Both the position numbers and the translations under genes were made by a program. The notes beneath the pieces were generated by a model. It made no database searches. It had not been told where the DNA came from and saw only the letters and a program-made list of their open reading frames with translations. A DNA stretch of 48,629 bases from Clostridia bacterium (lineage in GTDB: Bacteria > Bacillota > Clostridia > Oscillospirales > Acutalibacteraceae): NCBI GenBank assembly GCA_017474205.1, contig JAFVID010000096.1, positions 1 through 48,629 of the forward strand. Reading direction: 5' to 3'. Below are positions 8,909 through 17,559 of this stretch, one piece after another; the first letter of the stretch is position 1, and each line of letters starts with the position of its first letter.

Positions 8909-9255
8909 TGAAAAAGAAAAATTTGTTAGATAAGAATTATCTTGAAAAGAAGCCATATAGAAATGAAAATATAAATTTCTCGGTTGATGGTGAAGGGAAA
9001 GTAACCTTAGAAATCGAAAACAAGGGTGTTTTCAATAGGATATTTCAACTGCTTCTCAAAAAGCCCAAAATAACCTACATTCACTTTGACGAAATGGGCA
9101 GTTTTGTGTGGCCTATAATCGACGGTGAAAAGACAATAACCGAGGTTGGAGTTTTTGTGAAGGAGCATTTTGGCGAAAAGGCCGAGCCCCTTTATGAACG
9201 CCTTGCAAAATATTTTCAAATTCTTGAAAGTTACGGTTTCATAAAATTTATTTAA
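8908..9255 (+). CDS. PqqD-like small protein (RiPP recognition element fold)
   Basis: 115 aa. Residues about 60-115 (HFDEMGSFVWPIIDGEKT then an EPLYERLAKYFQILESYGFI helix) match the PqqD family: a winged-helix fold that usually binds a leader peptide and hands it to a radical-SAM maturase. Residues 1-55 form a basic, beta-rich extension. No maturase or precursor peptide is seen here; instead the gene overlaps the OPT transporter by one base pair (TAATG), pointing to a role tied to that transporter, perhaps binding a peptide substrate or regulating uptake. The functional link is inference. Confidence 0.75.
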   Translation: MKKKNLLDKNYLEKKPYRNENINFSVDGEGKVTLEIENKGVFNRIFQLLLKKPKITYIHFDEMGSFVWPIIDGEKTITEVGVFVKEHFGEKAEPLYERLAKYFQILESYGFIKFI

Positions 9256-9264
9256 ATAATAAAT

Positions 9265-9300
9265 AAAGAACGGAGACACTATAAAGTGCCTCCGTTCTTT
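9265..9300 (+). terminator. Terminator between convergent pqqD-like and leuS genes, hairpin 1
   Basis: AAAGAACGGAG ... CTCCGTTCTTT is a perfect 11-bp outer stem, then an A-C mismatch and a 3-bp inner CAC/GTG. On the minus strand the hairpin is followed by TTTATTTATTATTT, a better T-tract, so it may serve leuS as well. Confidence 0.75.
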
Positions 9301-9307
9301 CAAAGTA

Positions 9308-9337
9308 CAAAGCACATTCCAAATGGAATGTGCTTTG
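9308..9337 (-). terminator. Terminator between convergent genes, hairpin 2
   Basis: CAAAGCACATTCC (9308-9320) pairs perfectly with GGAATGTGCTTTG (9325-9337) around an AAAT loop. It is 12 bases beyond the leuS stop codon on the minus strand. The T-tract is weak in either direction; strand assignment is tentative. Confidence 0.6.
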
Positions 9338-9349
9338 CTGTATTAAATA

Positions 9350-11761
9350 TTACTTTTTAATAACGATATTAACGAGTTTGTTGGGGATGTATATTTCTTT
9401 AACTACGGTGCCGTTAGAAAGTTCGTAGGCAATCTTTTCATCCTTTTTAGCAATATCTAAAGCGGTTGCTTGGTCAGCGCCGTTAGGAATAACAATACGA
9501 GAACGAAGTTTACCGTTGATTTGAACGGGAATTTCGAGTTCGTCATCCTTGCACATTGCTTCATCGTAGGTGGGGAAGTCGGCAAGAGAGCAGAATCCCT
9601 CAAAGCCCATAGTTTCCCAAAGTTCCTCGGTGATGTGGGGAGCAAAAGGATTGAGCATAGAAAGAAGTGCCTTGAAATCGGCCTTGTTAAGGGATTTAAC
9701 CTTATCAATTTCGTTAATAAGAGCCATCATAGCGGCAATAGCGGTATTGAATTTCATATCTTCAATATCTTCGCCAACCTTTTTAATGGTGCGGTGGATG
9801 GTCTTTTCTAATGCTTTGCTGTAGGTATCGCCATCAACAACGATATCTTGCAAGCCCCATACGCGGTCGATAAATCTGCGACAGCCCTTAATAGAGTTGG
9901 TTGACCAAGGAGCAGATTTTTCAAAGTCACCGATGAACATTTCATACATACGCATGGTGTCTGCGCCATAATCGTTTACAACGTCATCGGGGTTAACAAC
10001 GTTACCGCGGGATTTAGACATCTTTTCGCCGTTTTCACCTAAAATCATACCGTGGCTTGTGCGACGGGCATAGGGTTCTTTGGTGGGAACTACGCCAATA
10101 TCATAAAGGAATTTGTGCCAGAAACGGCTATAAAGCAAGTGGAGGGTGGTGTGTTCCATACCGCCGTTGTACCAGTTAACGGGAGTCCAGTAATCAAGGG
10201 CTTCTTTGGATGCAAGTACCTCACTGTTATTGGGGTCGGTATAGCGGAGGAAATACCAGGATGAACCTGCCCATTGGGGCATGGTGTCGGTTTCTCTCTT
10301 TGCAGGACCGCCACAGCAGGGGCAGGTGGTATTGACAAAGGAGTCGATCTTTGCAAGGGGAGATTCGCCTGTATCGGTGGGTTCATAGGAATCTACCATA
10401 GGAAGTTTAAGGGGAAGTTCACTTTCGGGAATGGGAACGCATCCGCATTTTTCGCAGAATACAACAGGGATAGGTTCGCCCCAATATCTTTGACGGGAGA
10501 ATACCCAGTCACGAAGTTTGTAGTTTACCTTTTCAAAGCCGATATCCTTCTCTTTAAGCCAGTCGATAATCTTTACCTTGGCATCCTCAACCGAAAGACC
10601 GGTAAGGAAGTCGGAGTTTACCATAACACCGGTTTCGCAGTCGGTGAATGCTTCTTTTTCAATATCGCCACCGGCAACAACCTCAATAATGGGAAGGTTG
10701 AAGGTTTTGGCAAATTCATAGTCACGGGTATCGTGGGCAGGAACAGCCATAATAGCGCCTGTACCGTAGGACATAAGTACGTAGTCAGATACGAAAATGG
10801 GGATTTGTTTGCCGTTTACAGGGTTGATTGCCTCAACACCTTTAAGGCATACACCGGTTTTATCCTTTGCAACTTCGGCACGTTCAAAGTCGGATTTTCT
10901 GCAGGCCTCTTCACGATAAGCCATAATATCGTCTATGTTGGAGAGTTTATCTGCCCATTTATCAATAAGGGGATGTTCGGGGGAGATAACCATATAGGTT
11001 GCACCAAATAAGGTATCGGGACGGGTGGTGTAGATGGTGATGATATCACCTGCGGTGGAATTGAAGTTTACTTGAGCACCGGTAGAACGACCAATCCAGT
11101 TTTTTTGTTGAATCTTAACACGTTCGATGTAGTCAACTTCATCCAAATCATCAATAAGACGTTGAGCATATTCGGTGATTTTGAGCATCCATTGGCTCTT
11201 AACCTTACGGACAACCTCACTACCGCAACGTTCGCAAACACCGCCAACAACCTCTTCGTTAGCAAGAACGCATTTGCAGGATGTGCACCAGTTAACAGCC
11301 ATTTCCTTTTTGTATGCAAGACCTTTTTCAAGGAGTTTTAAGAATATCCATTGGGTCCATTTGTAGTATTCGGGGTCGGTGGTGTTAATTTCGCGACTCC
11401 AGTCGAAAGAAAATCCCAAGGATTTAAGTTGTTCCTTAAAACGGGCAATATTGTTTGCGGTAACAATTTCGGGGTGGATATGATTTTTAATAGCAAAGTT
11501 TTCGGTGGGAAGACCGAAAGCATCCCAACCCATAGGATAAAGAACGTTATAACCTTGTTTACGGCGTTTACGGGAGATAATATCAAGGGCGGTGTAGGAA
11601 CGGGGATGACCTACGTGAAGACCTTGTCCCGAGGGATAGGGGAACTCAACCAAGGCATAAAAGCCGGGTTTTTCGCTTTTGTTTTCGGCGTGGAAGATAC
11701 CGCTTTCTTCCCATTTATCCTGCCATTTTTTCTCAATTTGTTTGTAGTCGTAGTTTTTCAT
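9350..11761 (-). CDS. leuS: Leucyl-tRNA synthetase
   Basis: 803 aa, matching bacterial LeuRS. Class I signatures are HVGH at 49-52 and KMSKS at 580-584. The CP1 editing domain is present, with [14 protein letters not shown] and the [12 protein letters not shown] segment whose Asp is needed to clear mischarged tRNA. Zinc-type cysteine pairs occur in the ZN1 region ([13 protein letters not shown]) and again at CEKCG and CPCCGG. It charges tRNA-Leu in the cytosol. The ATG at 11761 begins one base after the rsfS stop and uses GGTGA in the end of rsfS. Last gene of the nadD-yqeK-LCP-rsfS-leuS run. Confidence 0.97.
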   Translation of the reverse strand: MKNYDYKQIEKKWQDKWEESGIFHAENKSEKPGFYALVEFPYPSGQGLHVGHPRSYTALDIISRKRRKQGYNVLYPMGWDAFGLPTENFAIKNHIHPEIVTANNIARFKEQLKSLGFSFDWSREINTTDPEYYKWTQWIFLKLLEKGLAYKKEMAVNWCTSCKCVLANEEVVGGVCERCGSEVVRKVKSQWMLKITEYAQRLIDDLDEVDYIERVKIQQKNWIGRSTGAQVNFNSTAGDIITIYTTRPDTLFGATYMVISPEHPLIDKWADKLSNIDDIMAYREEACRKSDFERAEVAKDKTGVCLKGVEAINPVNGKQIPIFVSDYVLMSYGTGAIMAVPAHDTRDYEFAKTFNLPIIEVVAGGDIEKEAFTDCETGVMVNSDFLTGLSVEDAKVKIIDWLKEKDIGFEKVNYKLRDWVFSRQRYWGEPIPVVFCEKCGCVPIPESELPLKLPMVDSYEPTDTGESPLAKIDSFVNTTCPCCGGPAKRETDTMPQWAGSSWYFLRYTDPNNSEVLASKEALDYWTPVNWYNGGMEHTTLHLLYSRFWHKFLYDIGVVPTKEPYARRTSHGMILGENGEKMSKSRGNVVNPDDVVNDYGADTMRMYEMFIGDFEKSAPWSTNSIKGCRRFIDRVWGLQDIVVDGDTYSKALEKTIHRTIKKVGEDIEDMKFNTAIAAMMALINEIDKVKSLNKADFKALLSMLNPFAPHITEELWETMGFEGFCSLADFPTYDEAMCKDDELEIPVQINGKLRSRIVIPNGADQATALDIAKKDEKIAYELSNGTVVKEIYIPNKLVNIVIKK

Positions 11762-11762
11762 A

Positions 11763-12122
11763 TTAATCACCAATCTCAACTAAATTTGAAATATCAACGG
11801 GTTTTCCATCTGCCCAAAGACGTTCAAGAGCATAGAAGTTTCTTGCTTCGTGGTGGAAAACGTGAATCATAACGTCTTTGTAGTCAAGGACAATCCAAGA
11901 AGTGGTTTTACCCTCGATGTGATGAGGTTCAATGCCTTCTTTAGATAAAGCATATTCAACCTCGTCTGCAAGGGACTTAACCTGAGTGGTAGATCCACCA
12001 CCTGCAATTACAAGGTAATCACCTAAAATAGACAATTCGCTAATATCTATAACCTGAATATCTCTTGCCTTTTTCTTATCTAACGCCTTAACGGCGGTTT
12101 CAATTATTTTATTTACATCCAT
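11763..12122 (-). CDS. rsfS: Ribosome silencing factor RsfS (YbeB/Iojap family)
   Basis: 119 aa, full length for the family. Typical segments are [34 protein letters not shown], the [20 protein letters not shown] stretch and [10 protein letters not shown]. The protein binds uL14 on the large ribosomal subunit and blocks subunit joining under nutrient limitation. ATG at 12122 is preferred over the one at 12129-12131, because the AAAGG ribosome site is nine bases before the former but abuts the latter. Operon position between an LCP protein and leuS is common in Clostridia. Confidence 0.93.
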   Translation of the reverse strand: MDVNKIIETAVKALDKKKARDIQVIDISELSILGDYLVIAGGGSTTQVKSLADEVEYALSKEGIEPHHIEGKTTSWIVLDYKDVMIHVFHHEARNFYALERLWADGKPVDISNLVEIGD

Positions 12123-12136
12123 AAAAAACATCCTTT

Positions 12137-13216
12137 CTAATCTCGGTTGCCGTCAACGTAATCGCCAAGATTTGAATCATCGTTATCTAAAACACCTTGA
12201 TAATAGGTGTTGTGAAGTTCGTTTATTTGAAGGTCTTGAGTAACCTTTTCATATCTTTCATAGGGGAGAAAATGCTCATTTATAAGGTCAACATACTCTT
12301 GTTTGTGGATGGAATAGAAGGAAAGAGCTTGTCCTGTTGGAGAAAATGTTCCCGACTGACCGGGGATAGAGAAAATATTGATATCATCCATACTCATTTT
12401 TTGGACTTCTTGAGCGTAACCGATAATGGTACCCATAGCCATACTTGTATTGAAATCGCTATAGCATTTTGTGGCAATAGATGCCATTTCGCTATAGGAC
12501 ATTTCCATAACTGCCTTAAGGAAAGCGGCATAGAAATTTCTTTGTGCTTCTACACGGCCTAAGTCACCCATTGCATATCCTCTACGATAGCGGACAAATG
12601 CCTCGGCTTCACCGCCGTCAAGATGGTTCATTCCCTTGCTGAAATGATATGCTGCATCCTTTGAATCGTATGCAAGCATATCTTGGGGAACATATACGTC
12701 AACACCGCCTACTGCATCAACAATCTTGCGGAATGCGGAAATAGATACCGTAACGTAATGGTCAATGGGTAGACCTAAATGGGTATTGATTCTTTTCATA
12801 AGGAAGTTAATCTTACTTTCACCCTTTTTAGCGGCACCGTAGGTTGCATTGATTTTACCTGTGGGAATATCGGAACCGATATAGGTATCACGGGGGATTT
12901 GCAAAATATTTATTTTCTTAGCACCGTGGTCAAAGCATACAAGCATCATAATATCGGTAAGGGTTGAACCCTCATCGGTACCAACCACAAGGAAATAGGT
13001 AACGTCTTTATTATCACTCTTTACAACGTTTTCCATTTCTTTCTTTGCACTGCCTGACGATTCGGTGGGTTTCAGCATAAGTCCGAATGCCGCAACGTCA
13101 AACAAAAGGGAAAAGGCAAGTACCACCGAAAGAACAATGTTAACAATAATACGGGTTTTCTTAGGGACCTTTTCTTTTTTTACAGAGTCTCTGCTAATGA
13201 TAAAATCTTCTGCCAT
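12137..13216 (-). CDS. LytR-CpsA-Psr (LCP) family cell-wall ligase
   Basis: 359 aa. Short cytoplasmic tail, one membrane helix (about 22-48) and an extracellular LCP domain. Family motifs include TDIMMLVCFD, IPRDTYIG, KINATYG and RYRRGYAMGDLGRVEAQRNF, which hold the arginine and aspartate residues that bind the polyprenyl pyrophosphate head group. LCP enzymes transfer lipid-linked polymers (teichoic acids, capsule) to peptidoglycan. GAGGT before the ATG is a good ribosome site, and the ATG begins two bases after the yqeK stop. The C-terminal 40 residues are Asp/Asn-rich and probably disordered. Confidence 0.9.
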   Translation of the reverse strand: MAEDFIISRDSVKKEKVPKKTRIIVNIVLSVVLAFSLLFDVAAFGLMLKPTESSGSAKKEMENVVKSDNKDVTYFLVVGTDEGSTLTDIMMLVCFDHGAKKINILQIPRDTYIGSDIPTGKINATYGAAKKGESKINFLMKRINTHLGLPIDHYVTVSISAFRKIVDAVGGVDVYVPQDMLAYDSKDAAYHFSKGMNHLDGGEAEAFVRYRRGYAMGDLGRVEAQRNFYAAFLKAVMEMSYSEMASIATKCYSDFNTSMAMGTIIGYAQEVQKMSMDDINIFSIPGQSGTFSPTGQALSFYSIHKQEYVDLINEHFLPYERYEKVTQDLQINELHNTYYQGVLDNDDSNLGDYVDGNRD

Positions 13217-13218
13217 TT

Positions 13219-13791
13219 TTAACTACCTCGTTTTTCAAGTATGTATTGATTATATGCATCAAAGGTATCGGGATGGATAACAAGTTCCCGACCTGCTAAA
13301 TCCTGCATTGTGAATTTAAGGGCGTAAATCATTCCGTCTAAAACAGATTTTTCGGTTTCAGTTCGCATTTCATCTACGCCGTTATAATTTCTATCTTCAC
13401 CAATGTAATCGGCAAGATAAATTATAGTTTCAAGAATGGACATATTCTTCCTTGCGGTGGTGTGATAGAGAATAGCATTTATAATATCTTCATCCTCTAT
13501 GCCCAGTTCACCCAAAACATAGGCGGCACCCGCCTTAGCGTGATATAGTTTGGTTGACTGTAGCGTAAACTCATCAACAGTTATACCATATTTTTCTATA
13601 ATTTGCAATTGGGTTTCGGGAGAATCTTCCTTACAAATATCGTGAAGAATACCTGCAATATATGCCTTTTCTTCATCGGCACCGTACTTCTTTGCAAGTC
13701 GCACCGCTTCTTTTGCCACGTTTAGTGAATGGATATATCTTTTTTCGGATAATCGACTCTTTATAATGGCATCATAATTTACAGTTTTCAT
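13219..13791 (-). CDS. yqeK: YqeK-like HD-domain Ap4A hydrolase
   Basis: 190 aa. HD-superfamily metal motifs are RYIHSLNVA (His21), GILHDICKE (His50, Asp51), YHAKAG, YHTTA and LADYIGEDR. The family hydrolyses diadenosine tetraphosphate symmetrically to two ADP. The gene follows nadD, its usual neighbour in Firmicutes, and its AAGGAG ribosome site lies in the last codons of nadD, so translation is coupled. Cytosolic enzyme of nucleotide alarmone metabolism. Confidence 0.9.
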   Translation of the reverse strand: MKTVNYDAIIKSRLSEKRYIHSLNVAKEAVRLAKKYGADEEKAYIAGILHDICKEDSPETQLQIIEKYGITVDEFTLQSTKLYHAKAGAAYVLGELGIEDEDIINAILYHTTARKNMSILETIIYLADYIGEDRNYNGVDEMRTETEKSVLDGMIYALKFTMQDLAGRELVIHPDTFDAYNQYILEKRGS

Positions 13792-13795
13792 AAAA

Positions 13796-14395
13796 TCACT
13801 CCTTGTAAAGATTTTGAGTGTTTATGTATTCTAAAATTTCTTTTGGAATAAGTTCATCACAAGGGATATTATTCTTAATATTTTCTCGAACTTCCGTTGA
13901 CGAAATATCTATCTTGGGCATTTTTGAAAGGATAACCTTTGCTCCCATTTTTTCGAGTTGTGCCTTTTTTGTATTTAGGGCATCCATATCAACGTCATCT
14001 CTGACGGCGGTATAAATCTTCGCCATTGAGAATATCTCTTCAGGATTTTTCCACCTGTCTAAGTCCATAAATGAGTCGGCACCGCATACGAAAATAAGGG
14101 CATCATTGTATTTTTTCTTTATCTCACAAAGGGTGTTTACGGTGTAACTTGGGGTGGGAAGATGATATTCTATATCATCCACGGTTGAATTATCTATATA
14201 TGCACAAGCGAGTTTGCACATATTAAAACGATGTATAAACTCGGTTTGTTTTTTATTTTCTTTAAAGGGGGAAACTTTAGCAGGGATAAATATTAAACGG
14301 TGTGCATTTGTTTCTAAAAGGGCGGTTTTGGCAAGTTCAATATGACCAAAATGAAGAGGGTCAAAACTTCCGCCGTAAACAACCGTTTTACACAT
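13796..14395 (-). CDS. nadD: Nicotinate-nucleotide adenylyltransferase
   Basis: 199 aa. The nucleotidyltransferase signature GGSFDPLHFGH lies at about 8-18 and ISSTEVR near the C terminus, both diagnostic of NadD. It makes deamido-NAD from nicotinate mononucleotide and ATP. ATG at 14395 is chosen because AAGGAGGGAT (14401-14410) precedes it; an upstream in-frame start at 14425 lies beyond that site. First gene of the leuS operon; no clear promoter could be assigned. Confidence 0.93.
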   Translation of the reverse strand: MCKTVVYGGSFDPLHFGHIELAKTALLETNAHRLIFIPAKVSPFKENKKQTEFIHRFNMCKLACAYIDNSTVDDIEYHLPTPSYTVNTLCEIKKKYNDALIFVCGADSFMDLDRWKNPEEIFSMAKIYTAVRDDVDMDALNTKKAQLEKMGAKVILSKMPKIDISSTEVRENIKNNIPCDELIPKEILEYINTQNLYKE

Positions 14396-14424
14396 ATTAT
14401 ATCCCTCCTTAAATATTGAATACA

Positions 14425-14466
14425 CCTTTCATTTTTTGCCAAAAATAATCATAATCAAATGAAAGG
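14425..14466. repeat. Inverted repeat between nadD and a divergent small gene
   Basis: CCTTTCATTT (14425-14434) and AAATGAAAGG (14457-14466) are a perfect 10-bp inverted repeat with a 22-base spacer, in the gap between divergently read genes. The right arm also supplies the ribosome site of the + strand gene. It could be a binding site for a dimeric regulator or a weak hairpin. Confidence 0.5.
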
Positions 14467-14477
14467 GAAATGTAAGA

Positions 14478-14762
14478 ATGATAAAAGGTATAAACCGACA
14501 AATAATAGAGATAGGAGAAACGGGGAATCTCTACTTTGAAAGGGCATTGCTGTTTGTTAGACCCGGGGCAGAGGATGCAAAAGACCACCGTCTTAAAACC
14601 GAAGCAAGAAAAATGGTGGAAAATTTAAGCAAACCGCCCAAGTCAAAAGGGTATAAAAAAGAGAAAAAACGTCTTGGCAAAATAGGAAGAATAACCCTGC
14701 CACTATTTTGGAGTTGTTTTGGTGCAACGCTATTTGCCTTAGTACAACATGTGTTTTTATAA
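14478..14762 (+). CDS. Small hypothetical protein with C-terminal membrane helix
   Basis: 94 aa. The first half is soluble and mixed, with the strand-like segment GNLYFERALLFVRPG; a lysine-rich stretch (about 52-70) is followed by a single hydrophobic segment (about 72-92) that probably anchors it. I do not recognise the family. A GAAAGGG site precedes the ATG. It reads towards the M14 peptidase gene, with stop codons one base apart, so the two converge without a visible terminator between them. A real but uncharacterised gene is likely. Confidence 0.55.
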   Translation: MIKGINRQIIEIGETGNLYFERALLFVRPGAEDAKDHRLKTEARKMVENLSKPPKSKGYKKEKKRLGKIGRITLPLFWSCFGATLFALVQHVFL

Positions 14763-14763
14763 C

Positions 14764-15975
14764 CTATGACACGTAATCCATAGTAAGAGCAAATAGGTAT
14801 TTTGTTTTGTACCAAATTGTATGGCTGTCAAAATTTTGCTCGTTACCACTTGTGCTACCGGTAATACCCGCATTCATAAGTTCAACACAAATGCCGGGGC
14901 GTTGATATGTATATCTAAACCAATTTTCAAAACCGCCACCGTAACTTGAGGGATTGGAGGTGGGGGAGGATGTTTTAACAATTCCTGTTACACTTTGTAT
15001 TTTAGAACAAAGCCCTGAGGTAATACCACCTGCGTTAGGGGTAATAACATCCGACCAGTAGGTGATGTTTCCTCTTGCGTGGAGAGAAAGCATAAATGAG
15101 AAGGAGTTCTCATTGCAAAGTTCCATAAGTTCCTTTGTTTCAATCTCGGAACCGCCCGAAGGACCTTTATAATATTCGTTATCAGGTTTTGGATTTTTCA
15201 TTAAATTTATGCCATCAAAGTAAAAAGGGAAGTTTCTATTAAGGTTAACACCATTGGCGTTTGCCTTGTATTCCCACCTTTTGAAATTTGCAACCGATAC
15301 CAAGGGGCTATCACCATTATGGGCGATTTCCGACCCGTCGGGGTTGCAGTTTGGAACAATGTAAAGGGTGTATTTATTAAATAAATCTACAAGATTATAA
15401 TTGCCGTATCTACCGCCGTTTACGTAGGCACGACAGTAATCCTCAATGCAACGCAAAGCATAGGTGGTGGTAATGTGTTCAGTGCCGTGAATACCCGCAA
15501 CAATAAGACCTTTTTTTGCACCCGTACCCATCTTTACAAGGGGCAAACTTCTGCCCTTGGTGGATTTTCCATAAACCGAATAGGATAAAAATTCGGGGTA
15601 TTCTTTACAAAGATTTTCAATCCCCTTCCACATCATAGAATAGGTTTGACGGGATTTATAGTTAATAATATTATTTTCTTCCACGACCACAGGGGTGCTT
15701 GATACCGTGCTAACCACCGAAGAGGTTTCTGCAGTAGAAGAAACTTTGCTACTTTCTACCGAAGAAGTATCTTCTACATCGGTAGTTGACGGAGTATTAG
15801 GTATGGCGGGAAGTGAAGTTTTAGTGTCGGTAGGTGAGTCAAAATAAAGAATATAGGAATCGTTTTTTGGAAGGAAGATTGTAGCCAAAAGAAGAGAAAA
15901 TGCTAAAGCAAGAGCAATCCCTACTACCAATTTAGGTTGTAAGGAACTGATTTGGTTTTCGCTTTTTTCGGTCAT
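14764..15975 (-). CDS. Membrane-anchored M14 zinc carboxypeptidase
   Basis: About 403 aa. An N-terminal membrane helix (14-35) is followed by a Ser/Thr-rich linker (about 50-100) and a peptidase M14 domain. Zinc ligands are the HxxE pair His163/Glu166 in GIHGTEH and His299 in SLHARG; the general base is probably Glu365 in CVELMNA. NPDGSE and NGVNLNRNFP are the family's substrate-pocket motifs. The catalytic domain should face outside and may trim peptidoglycan stem peptides or extracellular peptides. ATG at 15975 is used; ATG at 15987 is also possible. The divergent small gene starts only 30 bases away, leaving little room for promoters. Confidence 0.85.
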   Translation of the reverse strand: MTEKSENQISSLQPKLVVGIALALAFSLLLATIFLPKNDSYILYFDSPTDTKTSLPAIPNTPSTTDVEDTSSVESSKVSSTAETSSVVSTVSSTPVVVEENNIINYKSRQTYSMMWKGIENLCKEYPEFLSYSVYGKSTKGRSLPLVKMGTGAKKGLIVAGIHGTEHITTTYALRCIEDYCRAYVNGGRYGNYNLVDLFNKYTLYIVPNCNPDGSEIAHNGDSPLVSVANFKRWEYKANANGVNLNRNFPFYFDGINLMKNPKPDNEYYKGPSGGSEIETKELMELCNENSFSFMLSLHARGNITYWSDVITPNAGGITSGLCSKIQSVTGIVKTSSPTSNPSSYGGGFENWFRYTYQRPGICVELMNAGITGSTSGNEQNFDSHTIWYKTKYLFALTMDYVS

Positions 15976-16004
15976 AAATATCACCATCCCAAAAAGGAGC
16001 AAAT

Positions 16005-16364
16005 ATGTTAAGAAAAAATGTAGTCTTAATTAAAAAGAAAAGAAATGAAAATAATAAAACAAAAATCAACAGTTTTTTTAGAACGTTTTTTATGGTATCT
16101 GTGGTTATAACCTGTGTAATATCGGTTTTTCTTTTTTCGGTTGTGGTGGATGAAAAAAGCAAACAGGTCGGTTTTGGCATAAAGGATTCTGCCATAGGGG
16201 TTGTAGAAAATGATACCGATTACGTTATGAACTTTTTTTCAAAAAAGGTAGAAATCAATAAAGAAAACGCTCAGGAAAAATTTGAAGTTGCACTGGATTT
16301 TGCGGTATGTTTTTTGCATCCCGTTATTCGCCTTGTATGGCAGGGGATAGAACTAATCACCTAA
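16005..16364 (+). CDS. Small hypothetical membrane protein
   Basis: 119 aa. A very basic N terminus (LIKKKRNENNKTK) is followed by one membrane helix (about 26-48) and an outside domain with a hydrophobic C-terminal helix. I do not recognise the family. AAGGAG (15993-15998) before the ATG supports expression. Its 3' end overlaps the 3' end of rodA on the other strand by 12 bases, an unusually tight convergent layout. Function unknown. Confidence 0.55.
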   Translation: MLRKNVVLIKKKRNENNKTKINSFFRTFFMVSVVITCVISVFLFSVVVDEKSKQVGFGIKDSAIGVVENDTDYVMNFFSKKVEINKENAQEKFEVALDFAVCFLHPVIRLVWQGIELIT

Positions 16365-17486
16365 TACAAGTGCCTTGCGGTTTCGGTTTTTATATACACT
16401 TAAAACAAGACCGATACCAAGGAACAAACTAACCGTAGAGGTACCACCCGCACTAAAGAAGGGGAGTGTAATACCAATAACGGGGAGAACAGATATAACC
16501 ATTCCAATATTTATAATTGCCTGTGCGGCAAACATAGTAAATATACCTACACATATTATTTTGCCTTGAATATCACGGGATTTTATTCCTACGTTAAGTA
16601 TTCTGTAGCAAATGGCAAATAGTATGGCGATAACCGCCAAACAACCTAAAAATCCCAATTCCTCACCGATGGACGCAAAGATAAAGTCATTGTATCCGAG
16701 GGGAATATTACCGCCCTGAACATAAGGACCCTTAAACAGTCCGTAACCGAAAAACCCACCTGAACCAATGGCGGTCATACCTCTTGCCTGTTGATAAATA
16801 ATGGCTTCGTATTGGTCGGGATTAAGCAGTGCTAAGAAACGGGATTTTTGGTCTATATTCATAACAAAGAACCAAAGGATAGGTGCGGCAACAGCCACGG
16901 CGCCACCTGCGGCGGCAAAATACCACAAACTTACCTTAGCGGTAAGAAGCATAGCAAGGAACATAAGGAAAATAACCATAGCGGTACCGTCGTCTCCCTG
17001 AATATGGATAAGCATAACGGGAATAGCACCGTGAATACAAAGCAAAACCACGTTAAAGAATGATATATATCCTCGCTTCATAACCTTAAGTATGTGGGTG
17101 GTAAAGGATATAACAAAAGCAACCTTAAGAAGTTCGGAGGGTTGAAAGGACTGACCGAAAGGAAGGGCAAGCCACGCCTTATCGTCGGTGCCCTCGGGAG
17201 CATAACCGAAGAAGAAGGTAAGCATAACAAGACCGAATCCTAACCCTGCAAACAAATACCAATATTTAAGGATATTTTTGTAATCGAAAAGGGATATAAA
17301 TATGGCAATCGAAAGGCCTAAAAACGTACCGATAAGTTGAACGATACATCTTTGAAAACCACTGCCGATATATGTAGCCGAAAGAATAGCCGTAGACCCA
17401 TAAAGGCAGGCGGCAAGGCATAAAAGTATTAAGATTTTATCGGTTTCGCGAATATAGTCCGCAATTCTTTCAAAAAATCTACGCAT
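16353..17486 (-). CDS. rodA: RodA/FtsW-type SEDS peptidoglycan polymerase
   Basis: 377 aa with about ten membrane helices. SEDS motifs include WLALPFGQSFQPSELLK, QGDDGTAM, the IGSGGFFGYGLFKGPYVQG loop, IGEELGFLG and the C-terminal LPFFSAGGTS segment. These proteins polymerise lipid II into glycan strands with a class B penicillin-binding protein partner; length and loop sequences fit RodA better than FtsW, though no mreBCD or PBP gene is present here. ATG at 17486 follows AAGGGA. Likely last gene of the XRE-dnaB-tilS-hpt-ftsH-rodA run. Confidence 0.88.
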   Translation of the reverse strand: MRRFFERIADYIRETDKILILLCLAACLYGSTAILSATYIGSGFQRCIVQLIGTFLGLSIAIFISLFDYKNILKYWYLFAGLGFGLVMLTFFFGYAPEGTDDKAWLALPFGQSFQPSELLKVAFVISFTTHILKVMKRGYISFFNVVLLCIHGAIPVMLIHIQGDDGTAMVIFLMFLAMLLTAKVSLWYFAAAGGAVAVAAPILWFFVMNIDQKSRFLALLNPDQYEAIIYQQARGMTAIGSGGFFGYGLFKGPYVQGGNIPLGYNDFIFASIGEELGFLGCLAVIAILFAICYRILNVGIKSRDIQGKIICVGIFTMFAAQAIINIGMVISVLPVIGITLPFFSAGGTSTVSLFLGIGLVLSVYKNRNRKALVLGD

Positions 17487-17559
17487 TTTAACATCCCTTA
17501 AAAAACTCTTATAGGGCAAAGGCAAATTTTCAAAATTGCCCTTGCCCTTATAATTTTAA

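Noticed and set aside
10274-11011. 245-codon open frame on + opposite leuS
   Set aside because: Shadow of the leuS codon pattern; no domain, no promoter, no ribosome site.
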